Positions 28,229 to 37,716 are shown, numbered from the stretch's first letter. The stretch is 64,000 nt of DNA from UBA1672 sp050633505 (GCA_050633505.1 JBOEGQ010000004.1:248001-312000), one strand, 5' to 3'. The notes: generated by a model not told the origin, from the letters alone. Numbers and translations: made by a program.

Positions 28229-29332
28229 CTAAACGTTAAAACGGAATAAGATAATATCACCGTCTTGGACAACATAGTCCTTACCTTCTTGACGCATTTT
28301 ACCTTGGTCTTTTGCACCGACTTCACCGTTACATGCGATATAATCGTCATAGGCAATCGTTTCTGCCTTAATAAACCCTTTTTCAAAATCGGTATGAATA
28401 ACGCCTGCCGCCCTTGGTGCAAGATCACCAATATGGATCGTCCATGCACGTGTTTCTTTAGGACCTGCTGTAAAATAAGTCTGTAATTTAAGTAACTTAT
28501 ATCCCGCGCCAATAATTCGGTTCAACCCTGGTTCAGATAATCCCATTGTTTCTAAAAACTCAGACTTTTCTTCATCTGTTTCAAGCTGTGCAATTTCCGA
28601 TTCGATGGACGCACAGATGATCACACTTTGCGCACCCTGAGCTTCGGCCATTTCCTGAACCTTTTTGCTGTATTCATTACCGTCAACAACATCATCCTCG
28701 GCTACGTTACAGACATAAAGAACCGGTTTTGCCGTAATTAGCTGCGCAATCTTTTGCCACTGCGCCTCATCGTCATCAGATGGCTGTACTGTTCTGGCTG
28801 GAAGCCCTTCATCTAAGGCGCTTTTTATTTTCTCAAGAAAGTCGTTTTGCGCAATGGTTTCCTTATCACCAGAACGCGTTTTCTTTTTTAGGTTCTCGAT
28901 TTGCTTTCCAAGGCTTTCAAGATCGGCCAGCATAAGTTCCGTTTCAATTGTTTCAACATCACGAATAGGGTCAACTGAACCTTCAACATGATGAATGTCA
29001 TCATCTTCAAAACAACGCACAACATGAATGATTGCATCTGTTTCACGAATATTAGACAGGAATTGGTTACCAAGCCCCTCACCTTTTGAAGCCCCCTTTA
29101 CCAACCCCGCAATATCAACAAACTCTAATTGTGCCGGTAAAATATTTGCAGATCCGGCAATAGATGCGATTTTGTCAAGGCGCGCATCCGGAACAGAGAC
29201 ACGTCCCACATTCGGTTCAATTGTACAAAAAGGGAAATTGGCTGCTTGCGCCGCTGCGGTCGCGGTCAGCGCATTAAACAAAGTTGACTTACCGACATTT
29301 GGCAAACCAACAATCCCACAATTAAATCCCAT
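28229..29332 (-). CDS. ychF: Redox-regulated ATPase/GTPase YchF
   Basis: 367 residues, an Obg-family P-loop protein associated with ribosomes. The G1 motif GLPNVGKST is at residues 8-16, G3 DIAGLVKGASKGEGLGNQFL near 70, and the C-terminal TGS domain with TWTIHIGDLAPRAAGVIHTDFEKGF is intact. YchF uses ATP in preference to GTP because G4 is atypical. Its neighbour pth, 52 bases upstream on the same strand, is a very common pairing in bacteria. Confidence 0.95.
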   Translation of the reverse strand: MGFNCGIVGLPNVGKSTLFNALTATAAAQAANFPFCTIEPNVGRVSVPDARLDKIASIAGSANILPAQLEFVDIAGLVKGASKGEGLGNQFLSNIRETDAIIHVVRCFEDDDIHHVEGSVDPIRDVETIETELMLADLESLGKQIENLKKKTRSGDKETIAQNDFLEKIKSALDEGLPARTVQPSDDDEAQWQKIAQLITAKPVLYVCNVAEDDVVDGNEYSKKVQEMAEAQGAQSVIICASIESEIAQLETDEEKSEFLETMGLSEPGLNRIIGAGYKLLKLQTYFTAGPKETRAWTIHIGDLAPRAAGVIHTDFEKGFIKAETIAYDDYIACNGEVGAKDQGKMRQEGKDYVVQDGDIILFRFNV

Positions 29333-29384
29333 AACATATTCCTTTCAAATCAAACCGTTTCATTAATAAGCCCATTAAACGCAC

Positions 29385-29963
29385 CTATTTTTTTCCAACC
29401 TTATCTTTTATCAAAGCTTCATAAGATTTTGGATCTTCAGATATTATTTCAGAACTACCTTCTGCCATATATTGTATCAAGTCATCAACCCAATCTTTTT
29501 CGCTTTTTGCAAAATCACTTAGTACATAATTGCTAACTGCGTTTTTATGTTCGGGGCGACCGATACCGATACGCACACGCCAAAAATCAGGTGAACCGGA
29601 TTGCGCCTGAATTGACTTTAATCCGTTATGACCTGCATTGCCCCCGCCGCATTTAATACGTACTGCACCTGCATCAATGTCTAACTCATCATGAAACACA
29701 ATGACGCGGTCTAGCGGAACCTTATAGAACTGGGCCGCTTTTGAAACGGATAACCCCGATTTATTCATATATGTTTCGGGCTTCAACAAGATAACCTTAT
29801 CACCAGCAATTCGGCCTTCAGACATTTTTCCTTGGAATTTCGATTTAAACCCTGAAAAAGACGGATACTCTTCTGCAATAGCATCAACAACCATAAACCC
29901 GATATTATGGCGGTTACCTTCATATTCCTTACCCGGATTGCCTAGTCCAACAAACAACCACAT
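29385..29963 (-). CDS. pth: Peptidyl-tRNA hydrolase
   Basis: 192 residues from ATG 29963, preceded by AGGAAG. It releases stalled peptides from tRNA. Family motifs are all present: MWLFVGLGNPGKEYEGNRHN with the catalytic His, NKSG, VFHDELDID with the catalytic Asp, and GGGNAGHNGLKS. An in-frame start at 30053 would add 30 residues, but that stretch contains a terminator hairpin, so I use the shorter form. It lies between rplY and ychF. Confidence 0.93.
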   Translation of the reverse strand: MWLFVGLGNPGKEYEGNRHNIGFMVVDAIAEEYPSFSGFKSKFQGKMSEGRIAGDKVILLKPETYMNKSGLSVSKAAQFYKVPLDRVIVFHDELDIDAGAVRIKCGGGNAGHNGLKSIQAQSGSPDFWRVRIGIGRPEHKNAVSNYVLSDFAKSEKDWVDDLIQYMAEGSSEIISEDPKSYEALIKDKVGKK

Positions 29964-29983
29964 ATCTTCTTCCTGTTTTTCAT

Positions 29984-30012
29984 GAAAAAAAGAGCCTTTC
30001 GATAAAGGCTCT
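29984..30012 (-). terminator. Rho-independent terminator between rplY and pth
   Basis: On the minus strand AGAGCCTTT-ATCG-AAAGGCTCT forms a perfect nine-pair hairpin followed by seven T. It ends the rplY transcript, or attenuates read-through into pth. Confidence 0.88.
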
Positions 30013-30061
30013 CCCTTAATAGTCTTTAGAAGCTTTTGAAACAAGCCTGACATAACAGAGA

Positions 30062-30724
30062 TTACTCTTCTCCGCCTTCGGCTTCTTCTTCTTCCGCAGG
30101 CATATTATCTTCAGGTGCTTCTGCATCAGCAGCATCATCTGCTTCAACTTCTTCCGCTGTCTTCGGCGCAATAAGAGTTGCAATTGTGAAGTCACGATCT
30201 GTAATTACAGGTGATGCACCTTCTGGCATATCTGCATCAGATACCTTAACAGCATCTCCATGTTCCTTACCTTCAAGGTCAACGACAAGTACATCAGGGA
30301 TGTTTGTTGCCTGACAAGAAATCTCAACTGTATAGCGAACAACATTTAATGTTCCCTTTTGATCAATCGACGGACATTTGTCTTCATTGATGAACTGAAC
30401 AGGCACATCCACCGCGATTTTCGTTTTCTTGGTCACGCGTAAAAAGTCAACATGTTCAACAACATCTGTCACAGGGTGCAACTGAACATCACGTGCAAGA
30501 ACAAGATGTTTTTTACCGTTAACATCCAAATCACATAATGTTGTGTACATTTGGCCTTTGTTGTATTCAACATTGGTTTCGTTTTCAGATAGAGAGATCT
30601 TCACAGGTTCCTTGTTATCGCCGTAAATAACTGCAGGTGTTCGTCCCGCACGACGTAATGAACGAGCAACCCCCTTGCCGGCGCGTTCTCTCTCTTCTGC
30701 TTGTAAAGCATAGTTCTTTGACAT
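30062..30724 (-). CDS. rplY: 50S ribosomal protein L25 / stress protein Ctc
   Basis: 220 residues. The 5S-rRNA-binding L25 domain is at 6-95 (RAGKGVARSLRRAGRTPAVIYG) and the CTC C-terminal beta domain at 100-190. The last 30 residues are an acidic Glu/Asp/Ala tail common in long CTC forms. It binds 5S rRNA in the large subunit. A terminator lies 50 bases downstream. A six-pair hairpin occurs in its 131-base upstream region. Confidence 0.95.
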   Translation of the reverse strand: MSKNYALQAEERERAGKGVARSLRRAGRTPAVIYGDNKEPVKISLSENETNVEYNKGQMYTTLCDLDVNGKKHLVLARDVQLHPVTDVVEHVDFLRVTKKTKIAVDVPVQFINEDKCPSIDQKGTLNVVRYTVEISCQATNIPDVLVVDLEGKEHGDAVKVSDADMPEGASPVITDRDFTIATLIAPKTAEEVEADDAADAEAPEDNMPAEEEEAEGGEE

Positions 30725-30754
30725 TACTATTTTCCTTCATAGTTTAACGTTATT

Positions 30755-30776
30755 ATCGGCCTCCAGGGGTGCCGAT
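30755..30776 (-). other. Hairpin in the rplY upstream region
   Basis: ATCGGC and GCCGAT pair around a ten-base loop about 30 bases before the rplY start. No T-run follows, so it is not a standard terminator; a leader structure is possible but unproven. Confidence 0.3.
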
Positions 30777-30855
30777 ACTTCTACACTGTAAAAGTGCACG
30801 CTAGATAAACCAAATTCAGCGGTTTTTTTCAAGTATTTTTTAAAAAAGATATGAC

Positions 30856-31788
30856 TTAATCAAAAAGCTGAGATATAGAGCGCTCTTGATTTACACGGCG
30901 TACCGCCTCACCGATGAGAGGAGCAATTGGTATTTGTACGATATTATGTGCATCCTTCATTTCTTCAGTTGCCGCAATACTATCCGTAATGACAAGCTCT
31001 TTAAGAGGGGAATTCTTAACACGTTCTACAGCCGCACCGGATAGCACACCATGCACAACATAAGCATGAACCGCCTTTGCACCTTGCTTTTCTAATGCAA
31101 CGGCCGCATTACATAGTGTACCACCAGAGTCTACAATATCATCAACAAGAATACAGACTTTATCTTTAACATCTCCAATGACATGCATCACCTCAGAAAC
31201 ACCGGCCTCTTCTCTTCTCTTATCAATAATGGCAAGATCCGCATTGATACGTTTTGCCAACTGACGCGCACGAACAACACCGCCCACATCTGGGGAAACA
31301 ATACATATATCTTCGCCCTTAAATTTTTCATCAATATAAGGCACAAAAACAGGCGCGGCACTTAAATTATCCAGAGGTATATCAAAGAACCCTTGGATTT
31401 GACCTGCATGAAGTTCCAACGTTAAAACACGATCTGCACCAGCAGCCGTAATCAAATTCGCCACTAGCTTTGCAGAGATCGGCGTACGGCCGCCTGTTTT
31501 GCGATCCTGACGTGCATAACCAAAATACGGAATAACGGCTGTGATGCGTCTGGATGACCCTCTTTTAAGAGCGTCAATAGCAATTAGAAGCTCCATTAAG
31601 TGATCATTTGCCGGATAGGATGTAGACTGAACAAAGAAGGTATCTTCTCCGCGGACATTCTCCATAATCTCAACAAATATTTCTTTATCGGAGAATCGCT
31701 TTATCGTGCACTGGGTCAACGGCACATCTAAATAAGAGGAAATAGCCTCAGATAAAGCCATATTAGAGTTACCGGAAATCAATTTCAT
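30856..31788 (-). CDS. prs: Ribose-phosphate pyrophosphokinase
   Basis: 310 residues. The enzyme makes PRPP from ribose 5-phosphate and ATP for nucleotides, His and Trp. Class I motifs are present: FSDKEIFVEI, the flexible loop GYARQDRKTGGRTPISAKLVAN with the catalytic His/Lys region, and the PRPP loop CILVDDIVDSGGTLCNAA. Its length is normal. It lies upstream of rplY on the same strand but with a 131-base gap, so a separate promoter for rplY is likely. Confidence 0.96.
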   Translation of the reverse strand: MKLISGNSNMALSEAISSYLDVPLTQCTIKRFSDKEIFVEIMENVRGEDTFFVQSTSYPANDHLMELLIAIDALKRGSSRRITAVIPYFGYARQDRKTGGRTPISAKLVANLITAAGADRVLTLELHAGQIQGFFDIPLDNLSAAPVFVPYIDEKFKGEDICIVSPDVGGVVRARQLAKRINADLAIIDKRREEAGVSEVMHVIGDVKDKVCILVDDIVDSGGTLCNAAVALEKQGAKAVHAYVVHGVLSGAAVERVKNSPLKELVITDSIAATEEMKDAHNIVQIPIAPLIGEAVRRVNQERSISQLFD

Positions 31789-31881
31789 GATGTACCACCC
31801 TTGCCGTCATATATTTTTAAGTCATAGTAGGCGCACTATAAGAAAAGAAATATAAAAATCAAGAATTTAATTTCGTAATAT

Positions 31882-32661
31882 TTAAGACTTTATAGCAATA
31901 ATCGATATCTGACGCCCATAATCAGGATCCCCTTTATGGACACTCCTTCTATAACTAAAGAATTCTTTTTCATTCGTATACGTATCTATATCCAACAGGG
32001 AAACGTTTTGAACTCCTGCACGATAAAGACGCCATGCACAATAACCAGACAGATCAAATTGCGCCCTTTCATCTTTTGCACCGGGGTGAAAAAAGCGCTC
32101 ACACGTTTCATCACTCTTGATAAAGTTTTCAACAAAATCGAAACCAACTTCATAAGATGCTTTAGAGATACATGGCCCGACGCAGGCTTTAATACCATCG
32201 ATCAGGGCTCCGGCCTGCACCATTGTGCCAACAACATTATCCAACACCCCTGACAAAGCCCCTTTTGACCCTGCATGAGCCGCACCAATTACGGGCAGGC
32301 CGTCACAATCTTCGCCATAGAATAACACAGGTGCACAATCTGCCGTCACAACACTTAATGCCAAGCCCTTTTTACGTGTAACAAGGGCATCGCCTTTAAG
32401 GCGCTCTTGAGGGACATCTTCTATCAAATAACATTCTGCTCCATGGACTTGATAAGGAGACACCACTTGGTCAGATTCAATTCCAATATGATGCGCAACA
32501 ACACCCAAATTATTGCGCACAATCTCACCTTGATCATCAGAGCCTGCCCCACAATTAAGTCCATGATACACGCCAGAGCTTTGCCCCCCCAATCTCGTGA
32601 AAAAGCCATGTTGCACAGCCTCATTATTTTGGAAATTATCTGCAGTATAAACCTTAATCAT
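31882..32661 (-). CDS. pgeF: Peptidoglycan editing factor PgeF (laccase-domain family)
   Basis: 259 residues from ATG 32661, which overlaps the preceding stop as TAATG. The copper-oxidase-like signature residues are present in YQVHGAECY, VVTADCAPVLFYG and GAAHAGSKGAL, the His-Cys-His zinc triad of the YfiH/PgeF family. E. coli PgeF removes wrongly placed L-Ser from muropeptide precursors. Coupling to the methyltransferase and lgt upstream is the usual alphaproteobacterial arrangement. Confidence 0.92.
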   Translation of the reverse strand: MIKVYTADNFQNNEAVQHGFFTRLGGQSSGVYHGLNCGAGSDDQGEIVRNNLGVVAHHIGIESDQVVSPYQVHGAECYLIEDVPQERLKGDALVTRKKGLALSVVTADCAPVLFYGEDCDGLPVIGAAHAGSKGALSGVLDNVVGTMVQAGALIDGIKACVGPCISKASYEVGFDFVENFIKSDETCERFFHPGAKDERAQFDLSGYCAWRLYRAGVQNVSLLDIDTYTNEKEFFSYRRSVHKGDPDYGRQISIIAIKS

Positions 32662-33770
32662 TACGCACAAAACCCCGCAGCATTAAAATCAAACCCCTGA
32701 TAAAAACAACAAACCTTAAACAAAGACCCCATTTCTGAAGAGGATGTTAACCTGTGAAATGACGTGGTTATATCCTGCACAATTTTTTCTTTTTGATCTG
32801 CAGGACACGCCTCCTCAGCACATTTTTTTAAATTTTCCGCGCGATGCTGCATACCTATATCACACAAAAACTGTCCTTGATTGATAACAGGGAAAGTACA
32901 GCAATTCATTGACTTTGCTGCGGACAAGACCGCACAAAAATCAACATGTGCCGTGATATCACATTGTCCAACATGTGAAAGGACAGATGCATATTCATGA
33001 TCTTGAATTGCCTGAACGGTATCCCCCTTACATAAGGAAGTATAGCCGTAATCAACAAGCAATGCTGCACCACCATTGGCAGAAATGCTGCGCGCACATT
33101 GCGTCGTAAACTCATATCGAGCCGGTGACACTTCATATATTTCATGAGAGATGGTTTTATCAGGTAATAAGGACATAAGATCTTCTGATGCGTTACTCCA
33201 TCCAAAGGAGAAACCTCCGCCTTCCTTTAAGCGGATATCCTTTTGCTGCCAACCACAATCAGTGCGCATTAGATGTTCAACAGGTAATGCATCTAGAAAT
33301 TCATTCCCTATAATAATGACAGGAATATCGCCTTGAATTTCTGCAACATCATCCCACCACTTCACATTATATTCTTTAAGGCTCTCTTCCTGCTTTTTGC
33401 GAAGAGTGCGGCTATTCTCAACCAGATTAATATTCACGGCATCCATAAAGTCATGAACCTTCGACACACCTCTTAATGCATCCTTCATAAGCGTGCCACG
33501 CCCCGGCCCACATTCTATCAAATTAAATCTCTCCGGCTTTCCCATTTGAAACCAAGTATCCACGACCCAAGCACCAATGACTTCTCCAAACATCTGGGAC
33601 ACCTCAGGTGCAGTAATAAAGTCACCATCGACACCGAATGGATCACGCTCTTGATAATAACCATAGCTAGGGTGACATAAAGCATGCGTCATAAACGCGC
33701 CAAGCGGTATCGAACCATGCGCCTTAATATGCTCTATCAGGAATACTTCTAATTTATTCAACTTGGTCAT
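32661..33770 (-). CDS. SAM-dependent methyltransferase, NDUFAF7/MidA family
   Basis: 369 residues from ATG 33770, which lies 17 bases inside the end of lgt. Family marks are LCHPSYGYYQERDPFGVDGDFITAPEVSQMFGE, the SAM site NLIECGPGRGTLMKD, and GNEFLDALPVEH. The mitochondrial homologue methylates an Arg of complex I subunit NDUFS2; the bacterial substrate is probably NuoD. It is coupled to both neighbours, lgt upstream and pgeF downstream. Confidence 0.9.
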   Translation of the reverse strand: MTKLNKLEVFLIEHIKAHGSIPLGAFMTHALCHPSYGYYQERDPFGVDGDFITAPEVSQMFGEVIGAWVVDTWFQMGKPERFNLIECGPGRGTLMKDALRGVSKVHDFMDAVNINLVENSRTLRKKQEESLKEYNVKWWDDVAEIQGDIPVIIIGNEFLDALPVEHLMRTDCGWQQKDIRLKEGGGFSFGWSNASEDLMSLLPDKTISHEIYEVSPARYEFTTQCARSISANGGAALLVDYGYTSLCKGDTVQAIQDHEYASVLSHVGQCDITAHVDFCAVLSAAKSMNCCTFPVINQGQFLCDIGMQHRAENLKKCAEEACPADQKEKIVQDITTSFHRLTSSSEMGSLFKVCCFYQGFDFNAAGFCA

Positions 33771-34572
33771 CTGTATTATCGTACCTAGGTAACGCACCTT
33801 GATGAGCAAAAACAACCAACATGGCACCAATAAACAACATCGGTAAACATAATATTTGCCCCATAGAAACCGTACCACCAATCAAACCAATATGTAGGTC
33901 CGGCTCTCTTACAAACTCAATCAATATTCTGAACAATGCATATCCGATCAGAAATACACCAGACACAATACCAGCCTTAATGTCTTTAATACGAGACACC
34001 AAAAATAGAATGATAAAGAGAACAATCCCTTCTAAGAAGGCCTCATAAATTTGACTTGGATGACGCGGTTCATTGTGCCCCGGAAAGACAACTCCCCATG
34101 GCACAGATGTAACCCGACCGTAAAGCTCCGCATTGATGAAATTTGCCAAACGCCCGAAAAACAAGCCAATCGGTGCTGCCATGCATATAATATCGGACAA
34201 CTTAAACAAGTTTACCTTATGCTTGTAACTATACCCCCAAAGCGCGCAAACCATACCAAGAACACCACCGTGGAATGACATACCACCATTCATAACCATT
34301 ATAATCTCTAATGGGTTTTGAAAATAATATCCGGCATTATAAAAGAGTACATAACCAATACGCCCCCCCAGTATAACACCGATAACAGCCCAGCTTATAA
34401 AGTTATCGATATCTTCTTCATTTGGACGATGAACCGCATCTGAACGTACCAAAAGCAAGCAATATTTCCACCCTAATAAAAATCCGGCCAAATACGCCAA
34501 TGCATACCAACGAACCGGAAATGAACCGATCCAAAAGGCAACGGGGTCTATGTTCAATGATAAAAAATCCAT
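33754..34572 (-). CDS. lgt: Prolipoprotein diacylglyceryl transferase
   Basis: A 272-residue inner-membrane enzyme with seven membrane segments that adds diacylglycerol to the lipobox Cys. The signature GRLANFINAELYGRVTSVPWGVVFPG is present near residue 140, followed by RHPSQIYEAFLEG. The N-terminal HP-like region and C-terminal helices are intact. It serves the lipoproteins seen in this window (15010, 17496). It leads a three-gene minus-strand operon. Confidence 0.96.
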   Translation of the reverse strand: MDFLSLNIDPVAFWIGSFPVRWYALAYLAGFLLGWKYCLLLVRSDAVHRPNEEDIDNFISWAVIGVILGGRIGYVLFYNAGYYFQNPLEIIMVMNGGMSFHGGVLGMVCALWGYSYKHKVNLFKLSDIICMAAPIGLFFGRLANFINAELYGRVTSVPWGVVFPGHNEPRHPSQIYEAFLEGIVLFIILFLVSRIKDIKAGIVSGVFLIGYALFRILIEFVREPDLHIGLIGGTVSMGQILCLPMLFIGAMLVVFAHQGALPRYDNTDDQVE

Positions 34573-34768
34573 AATTAAGTGCTTAACGCGAATAGGTGAA
34601 AAATAAAAGTACTATACGCAGGCGCGAAGGCTTTTATACAGTCTTCTTTTTCTATAAAAACACACTTAGACATTATCGTCTGGATAAGAATCTAAAAACA
34701 AACTTATCACCTTGCATTCCTTGAAAATTCCGTGCTAAGACTCTGGCCTTAATTGGGAAAATTAGAAC

Positions 34769-35020
34769 ATGTCAAAACGAGAAAAAATACTCGATGATAT
34801 CGCGCAAGTTGCCGGTGGAGCAATTGGTGCAGTGCATAGCGCAAAGAACCACGCTGGAGAAGTTGTCAGATCTGGTGTTGACGCACTTGCGCATGACTTT
34901 GATTTGGTTCCACGTGATGATTTTGAAAAGCTTGAATCTCTTGTTGTTACCTTACGGGAAGAACAAGAAAACCTTAGAAAGCGCATTCATATATTAGAAG
35001 AGCAACTCACTCAGAAGTAA
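34769..35020 (+). CDS. ubiK: Ubiquinone biosynthesis accessory factor UbiK (BMFP family)
   Basis: 83 residues. The C-terminal half has the BMFP coiled-coil pattern, VPRDDFEKLESLVVTLREEQENLRKRI, ending in a leucine-spaced helix. The N-terminal half is amphipathic and could bind membrane. UbiK forms a complex with UbiJ and aids the late ubiquinone steps. It is divergent from lgt, with 196 bases between them. Confidence 0.82.
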   Translation: MSKREKILDDIAQVAGGAIGAVHSAKNHAGEVVRSGVDALAHDFDLVPRDDFEKLESLVVTLREEQENLRKRIHILEEQLTQK

Positions 35021-35081
35021 ACCTTATCGACGCATATACGTGTCACACATATAGCATTACAAAAGTTTAAAGGGATATGAA

Positions 35082-35588
35082 ATGAACGATCAAATAGAAC
35101 TTCACAATGACATACAAAATAATCCTTTAGACTGCGTTGAAGATATATTGGACTCCCATAATTGGATCTATAGCCGTACGGCGAATGAAGAATTAGTCGT
35201 AGATGTTAGTGGCAAAGATTGCCATTACCGCCTGACCTTCCTTTGGCAATCACATTTAAATGCACTTCAGCTTTGTTGCCAGTATAATCTACAGGTTCCT
35301 GAGACCAGTTATGCGGCAGCTGCAACAACGATTTTGGAAATGAATGAAGCTTTATGGATGGGGCACTTTGAACTATCAAAAGAAACAATGGCACCACGTT
35401 ACCGTCACACATGTTTCATAACGGCAGATAAAGGTGAAGATGCCTATAATTACATTGAAGATCTGGTTGACGTTTCCCTGACCCAGTGTGAACGCTTCCA
35501 ACATGTCTTCCAGATTCTTGCCCATTCCGGTTCAACTGACACACAAACACTATCTTTAGCCATGATGGAAACACAAGGTGACGCATAA
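35082..35588 (+). CDS. YbjN-domain protein
   Basis: 168 residues starting behind AAAGGGAT. It fits the YbjN family: DILDSHNWIYSR, then VDVSGKDCHYRLTFLW, and NEALWMGHFELS in the middle. The fold resembles type III secretion chaperones. E. coli YbjN overproduction alters motility and stress responses, but no mechanism is known. It sits between ubiK and proC and is probably cotranscribed with proC, 22 bases downstream. Confidence 0.85.
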   Translation: MNDQIELHNDIQNNPLDCVEDILDSHNWIYSRTANEELVVDVSGKDCHYRLTFLWQSHLNALQLCCQYNLQVPETSYAAAATTILEMNEALWMGHFELSKETMAPRYRHTCFITADKGEDAYNYIEDLVDVSLTQCERFQHVFQILAHSGSTDTQTLSLAMMETQGDA

Positions 35589-35610
35589 TGAAATGCGTTG
35601 AGTATACAAG

Positions 35611-36414
35611 ATGCCCTATTCTATAACACTAATCGGATGCGGAAAAATGGGTGAGGCCATGCTCCGTTCATGGTTTAACTTAAACCTTGTCTCTCATATC
35701 CGTATCATTGACCCAAATCCAATTTCAGATGATCTGATCAATACACCGGAAGTCTCGTACCAATCATCATATGATAATACCCCTATATCAACAGAGTTTC
35801 TGATCCTTGCAGTAAAACCTCAAATCTTAAAAGAAGCTTGCACAGGTTTGATGCAGAATGTGACACAAGACTGCACCATTATTTCGATCGCAGCGGGGCA
35901 AACTTTAGAAAATCTGGAAAACCTTTTCTCATCCACGACCCCTATTGTTCGCGTCATGCCAAACACCCCCGCATCTATCGGTAAGGGAGTCAGCGTTGCC
36001 ATTGCAAACGCGGATGTTCAAGAAGACAAAAAAACAGCCATCACTAAACTTTTAGAAGCTTGCGGGCAGTGTCATTGGCTTGAAAATGAAGGCTTAATGG
36101 ATAGTGTCACCGCATTATCCGGAAGCGGTCCCGCCTATATTTTTTACCTAATCGAAGCGCTCGCGGAAAGTGGAACAGAACTCGGCCTACCCACAGAGAT
36201 GGCCATGAGTTTGGCACGTCAAACCGTGATAGGAAGTGCAGCCCTTGCAGAACATACGCCAAATACACCAGCAGCAACACTACGAGAGAATGTGACAAGC
36301 CCGGGAGGCACAACACAGGCAGCACTTGAGAAAATGATGGATGGGCGTTTTCAGACATTAATCAATGAAGCATTAATAGCAGCCAAAAACCGCGCGAAAG
36401 AATTAAACCAATAA
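35611..36414 (+). CDS. proC: Pyrroline-5-carboxylate reductase
   Basis: 267 residues. It reduces P5C to L-proline with NAD(P)H. The dinucleotide site is LIGCGKMGEAML (5-16), with VRVMPNTPASIG near 110. The signature ALSGSGPAYIFYLIEALAE near 165 and the C-terminal VTSPGGTT loop complete the family pattern. Length is standard. It is followed at once by a hairpin region and faces mucR. Confidence 0.95.
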   Translation: MPYSITLIGCGKMGEAMLRSWFNLNLVSHIRIIDPNPISDDLINTPEVSYQSSYDNTPISTEFLILAVKPQILKEACTGLMQNVTQDCTIISIAAGQTLENLENLFSSTTPIVRVMPNTPASIGKGVSVAIANADVQEDKKTAITKLLEACGQCHWLENEGLMDSVTALSGSGPAYIFYLIEALAESGTELGLPTEMAMSLARQTVIGSAALAEHTPNTPAATLRENVTSPGGTTQAALEKMMDGRFQTLINEALIAAKNRAKELNQ

Positions 36415-36437
36415 AAAAGAGGTCTAAGACCCCTCTT
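36411..36437 (-). terminator. Terminator between proC and mucR, strongest on the minus strand
   Basis: On the minus strand AAGAGG pairs with CCTCTT around a nine-base loop (which can add GGTC/GACC pairing), followed by TTTTAT. It lies 25 bases after the mucR stop. The same stem may also end proC. Confidence 0.65.
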
Positions 36438-36462
36438 CTTTCCACACAATAAAAGATATCTG

Positions 36463-36864
36463 CTAACGTGTTGTTCCCAAGCCAATATCCTTGGCTAGCT
36501 TACTTCTACGTTCAGCATAATTCGGAGCGACCATTGGATAGTCCGCAGGCAGTCCCCAACGTTCTCTATAATCTTCCGGAGTCATATTATACGCCGTTTT
36601 CAAGTGACGCTTAAGCATTTTCAGCTTTTTACCATCTTCAAGACAGATCAAGTGATCCGGAGTAATTGAACGTTTAATAGGTACGGCAGGTTGTGGTCTA
36701 TCTGCCGCAATTGCCGCATCAGAGTTAACATTCGACAAGGTCTTAAAGACCTGATCAATCATAGTTACCACATCATCAGGAGCCACTGTATTATGAGAAA
36801 CGTACGATGAAATAATTTCCGTCGTTAACGCCAACAAATCTTCGCGACTTACTTCTTCACTCAT
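36463..36864 (-). CDS. mucR: Ros/MucR-family transcriptional regulator
   Basis: 133 residues. The MucR zinc-finger-like domain is at about 65-120, with CLEDGKKLKMLKRHLKTAYN, then TPEDYRERWGLP and APNYAERRS. Compared with Ros (C-x2-C...H...H), only the first Cys and first His remain; Asp replaces the second Cys and Ala/Tyr the second His. Such Asp-containing or zinc-free versions are known in rhizobial relatives. MucR proteins bind AT-rich DNA and repress surface, motility and cell-cycle genes. Confidence 0.9.
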   Translation of the reverse strand: MSEEVSREDLLALTTEIISSYVSHNTVAPDDVVTMIDQVFKTLSNVNSDAAIAADRPQPAVPIKRSITPDHLICLEDGKKLKMLKRHLKTAYNMTPEDYRERWGLPADYPMVAPNYAERRSKLAKDIGLGTTR

Positions 36865-37000
36865 TTTCTAATAAAACCCTCTTCTTGCACACTATACATA
36901 GTATGCCCTGTCAAAAATACAATTTCAGGTGTTAAAATACACAATTCTAATATGAACACAAGCAAATATAATTATTTATATACTAAACGTTATTCGGCTT

Positions 37001-37702
37001 CTAAACCAATGGACGCTGTACCCTCTTTGGCATACTAACATCCGGCGGCCTAATATAGACCGGAGTACAAGAATAATCATCCGCTTCCTTTTCCTTATAC
37101 ATTTTTGCAGCTATAAACGCAATCATAGGTGACTGCGGCATTTGTAGTACCTCTGATGTTACGGACTCGGGGATATCTCCCCCTTTATTAAGACGATCAA
37201 ACGCATCTCCCAATATTAAATACCGCCCTTTTTTAAGGTCGAGAATGTCTTTAAATTCTTCCGCTGTCAGAGCCATTTTATCAGAACAGGCATGTTTTGT
37301 TTTTGCATTAAAAACCTGCACATAAAAATCCGGCCTCTTTGTTTCAAGAACAACGGCAATATAGTCATAGGAATCAATATTACCCGTGTAACTTTCCAAG
37401 ACAGCTTGAAACGTACACACCCCAATGACCGGGATACTCAGTGCAAGCCCCAAAGACTTTGCCGTTGCCATTGCGATCCTCATACCAGTAAATGCACCAG
37501 GCCCCTTGGTCACAGCAACTACATCTACACTCTTATAGCTGTATCCAGATTTATCCATAACGCCATTCACCATCGGTACAAGCAATTCGGCCTGCCCCCG
37601 CATCACATGTACATCCTCATGTGCGAGAACCAATCCTTTTTCGGCATCACAAAGCGCTGCTGAGCAGCCATTCATTGCGCTATCTATTGCCAGAACAATC
37701 AT
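37001..37702 (-). CDS. tsaB: tRNA threonylcarbamoyladenosine biosynthesis protein TsaB
   Basis: 233 residues from ATG 37702, behind AAGGGA; an ATG at 37717 overlapping the nfuA stop as TAATG would add five residues. The ASKHA fold start MIVLAIDSAMNGCSAAL and the VTKGPGAFTGMRIAMATAKSL motif are present. TsaB partners TsaD and TsaE in making t6A37 of tRNA. rimI, which often follows tsaB in alphaproteobacteria, is absent here. Confidence 0.9.
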   Translation of the reverse strand: MIVLAIDSAMNGCSAALCDAEKGLVLAHEDVHVMRGQAELLVPMVNGVMDKSGYSYKSVDVVAVTKGPGAFTGMRIAMATAKSLGLALSIPVIGVCTFQAVLESYTGNIDSYDYIAVVLETKRPDFYVQVFNAKTKHACSDKMALTAEEFKDILDLKKGRYLILGDAFDRLNKGGDIPESVTSEVLQMPQSPMIAFIAAKMYKEKEADDYSCTPVYIRPPDVSMPKRVQRPLV

Positions 37703-37716
37703 CTCATTCCCTTGCA

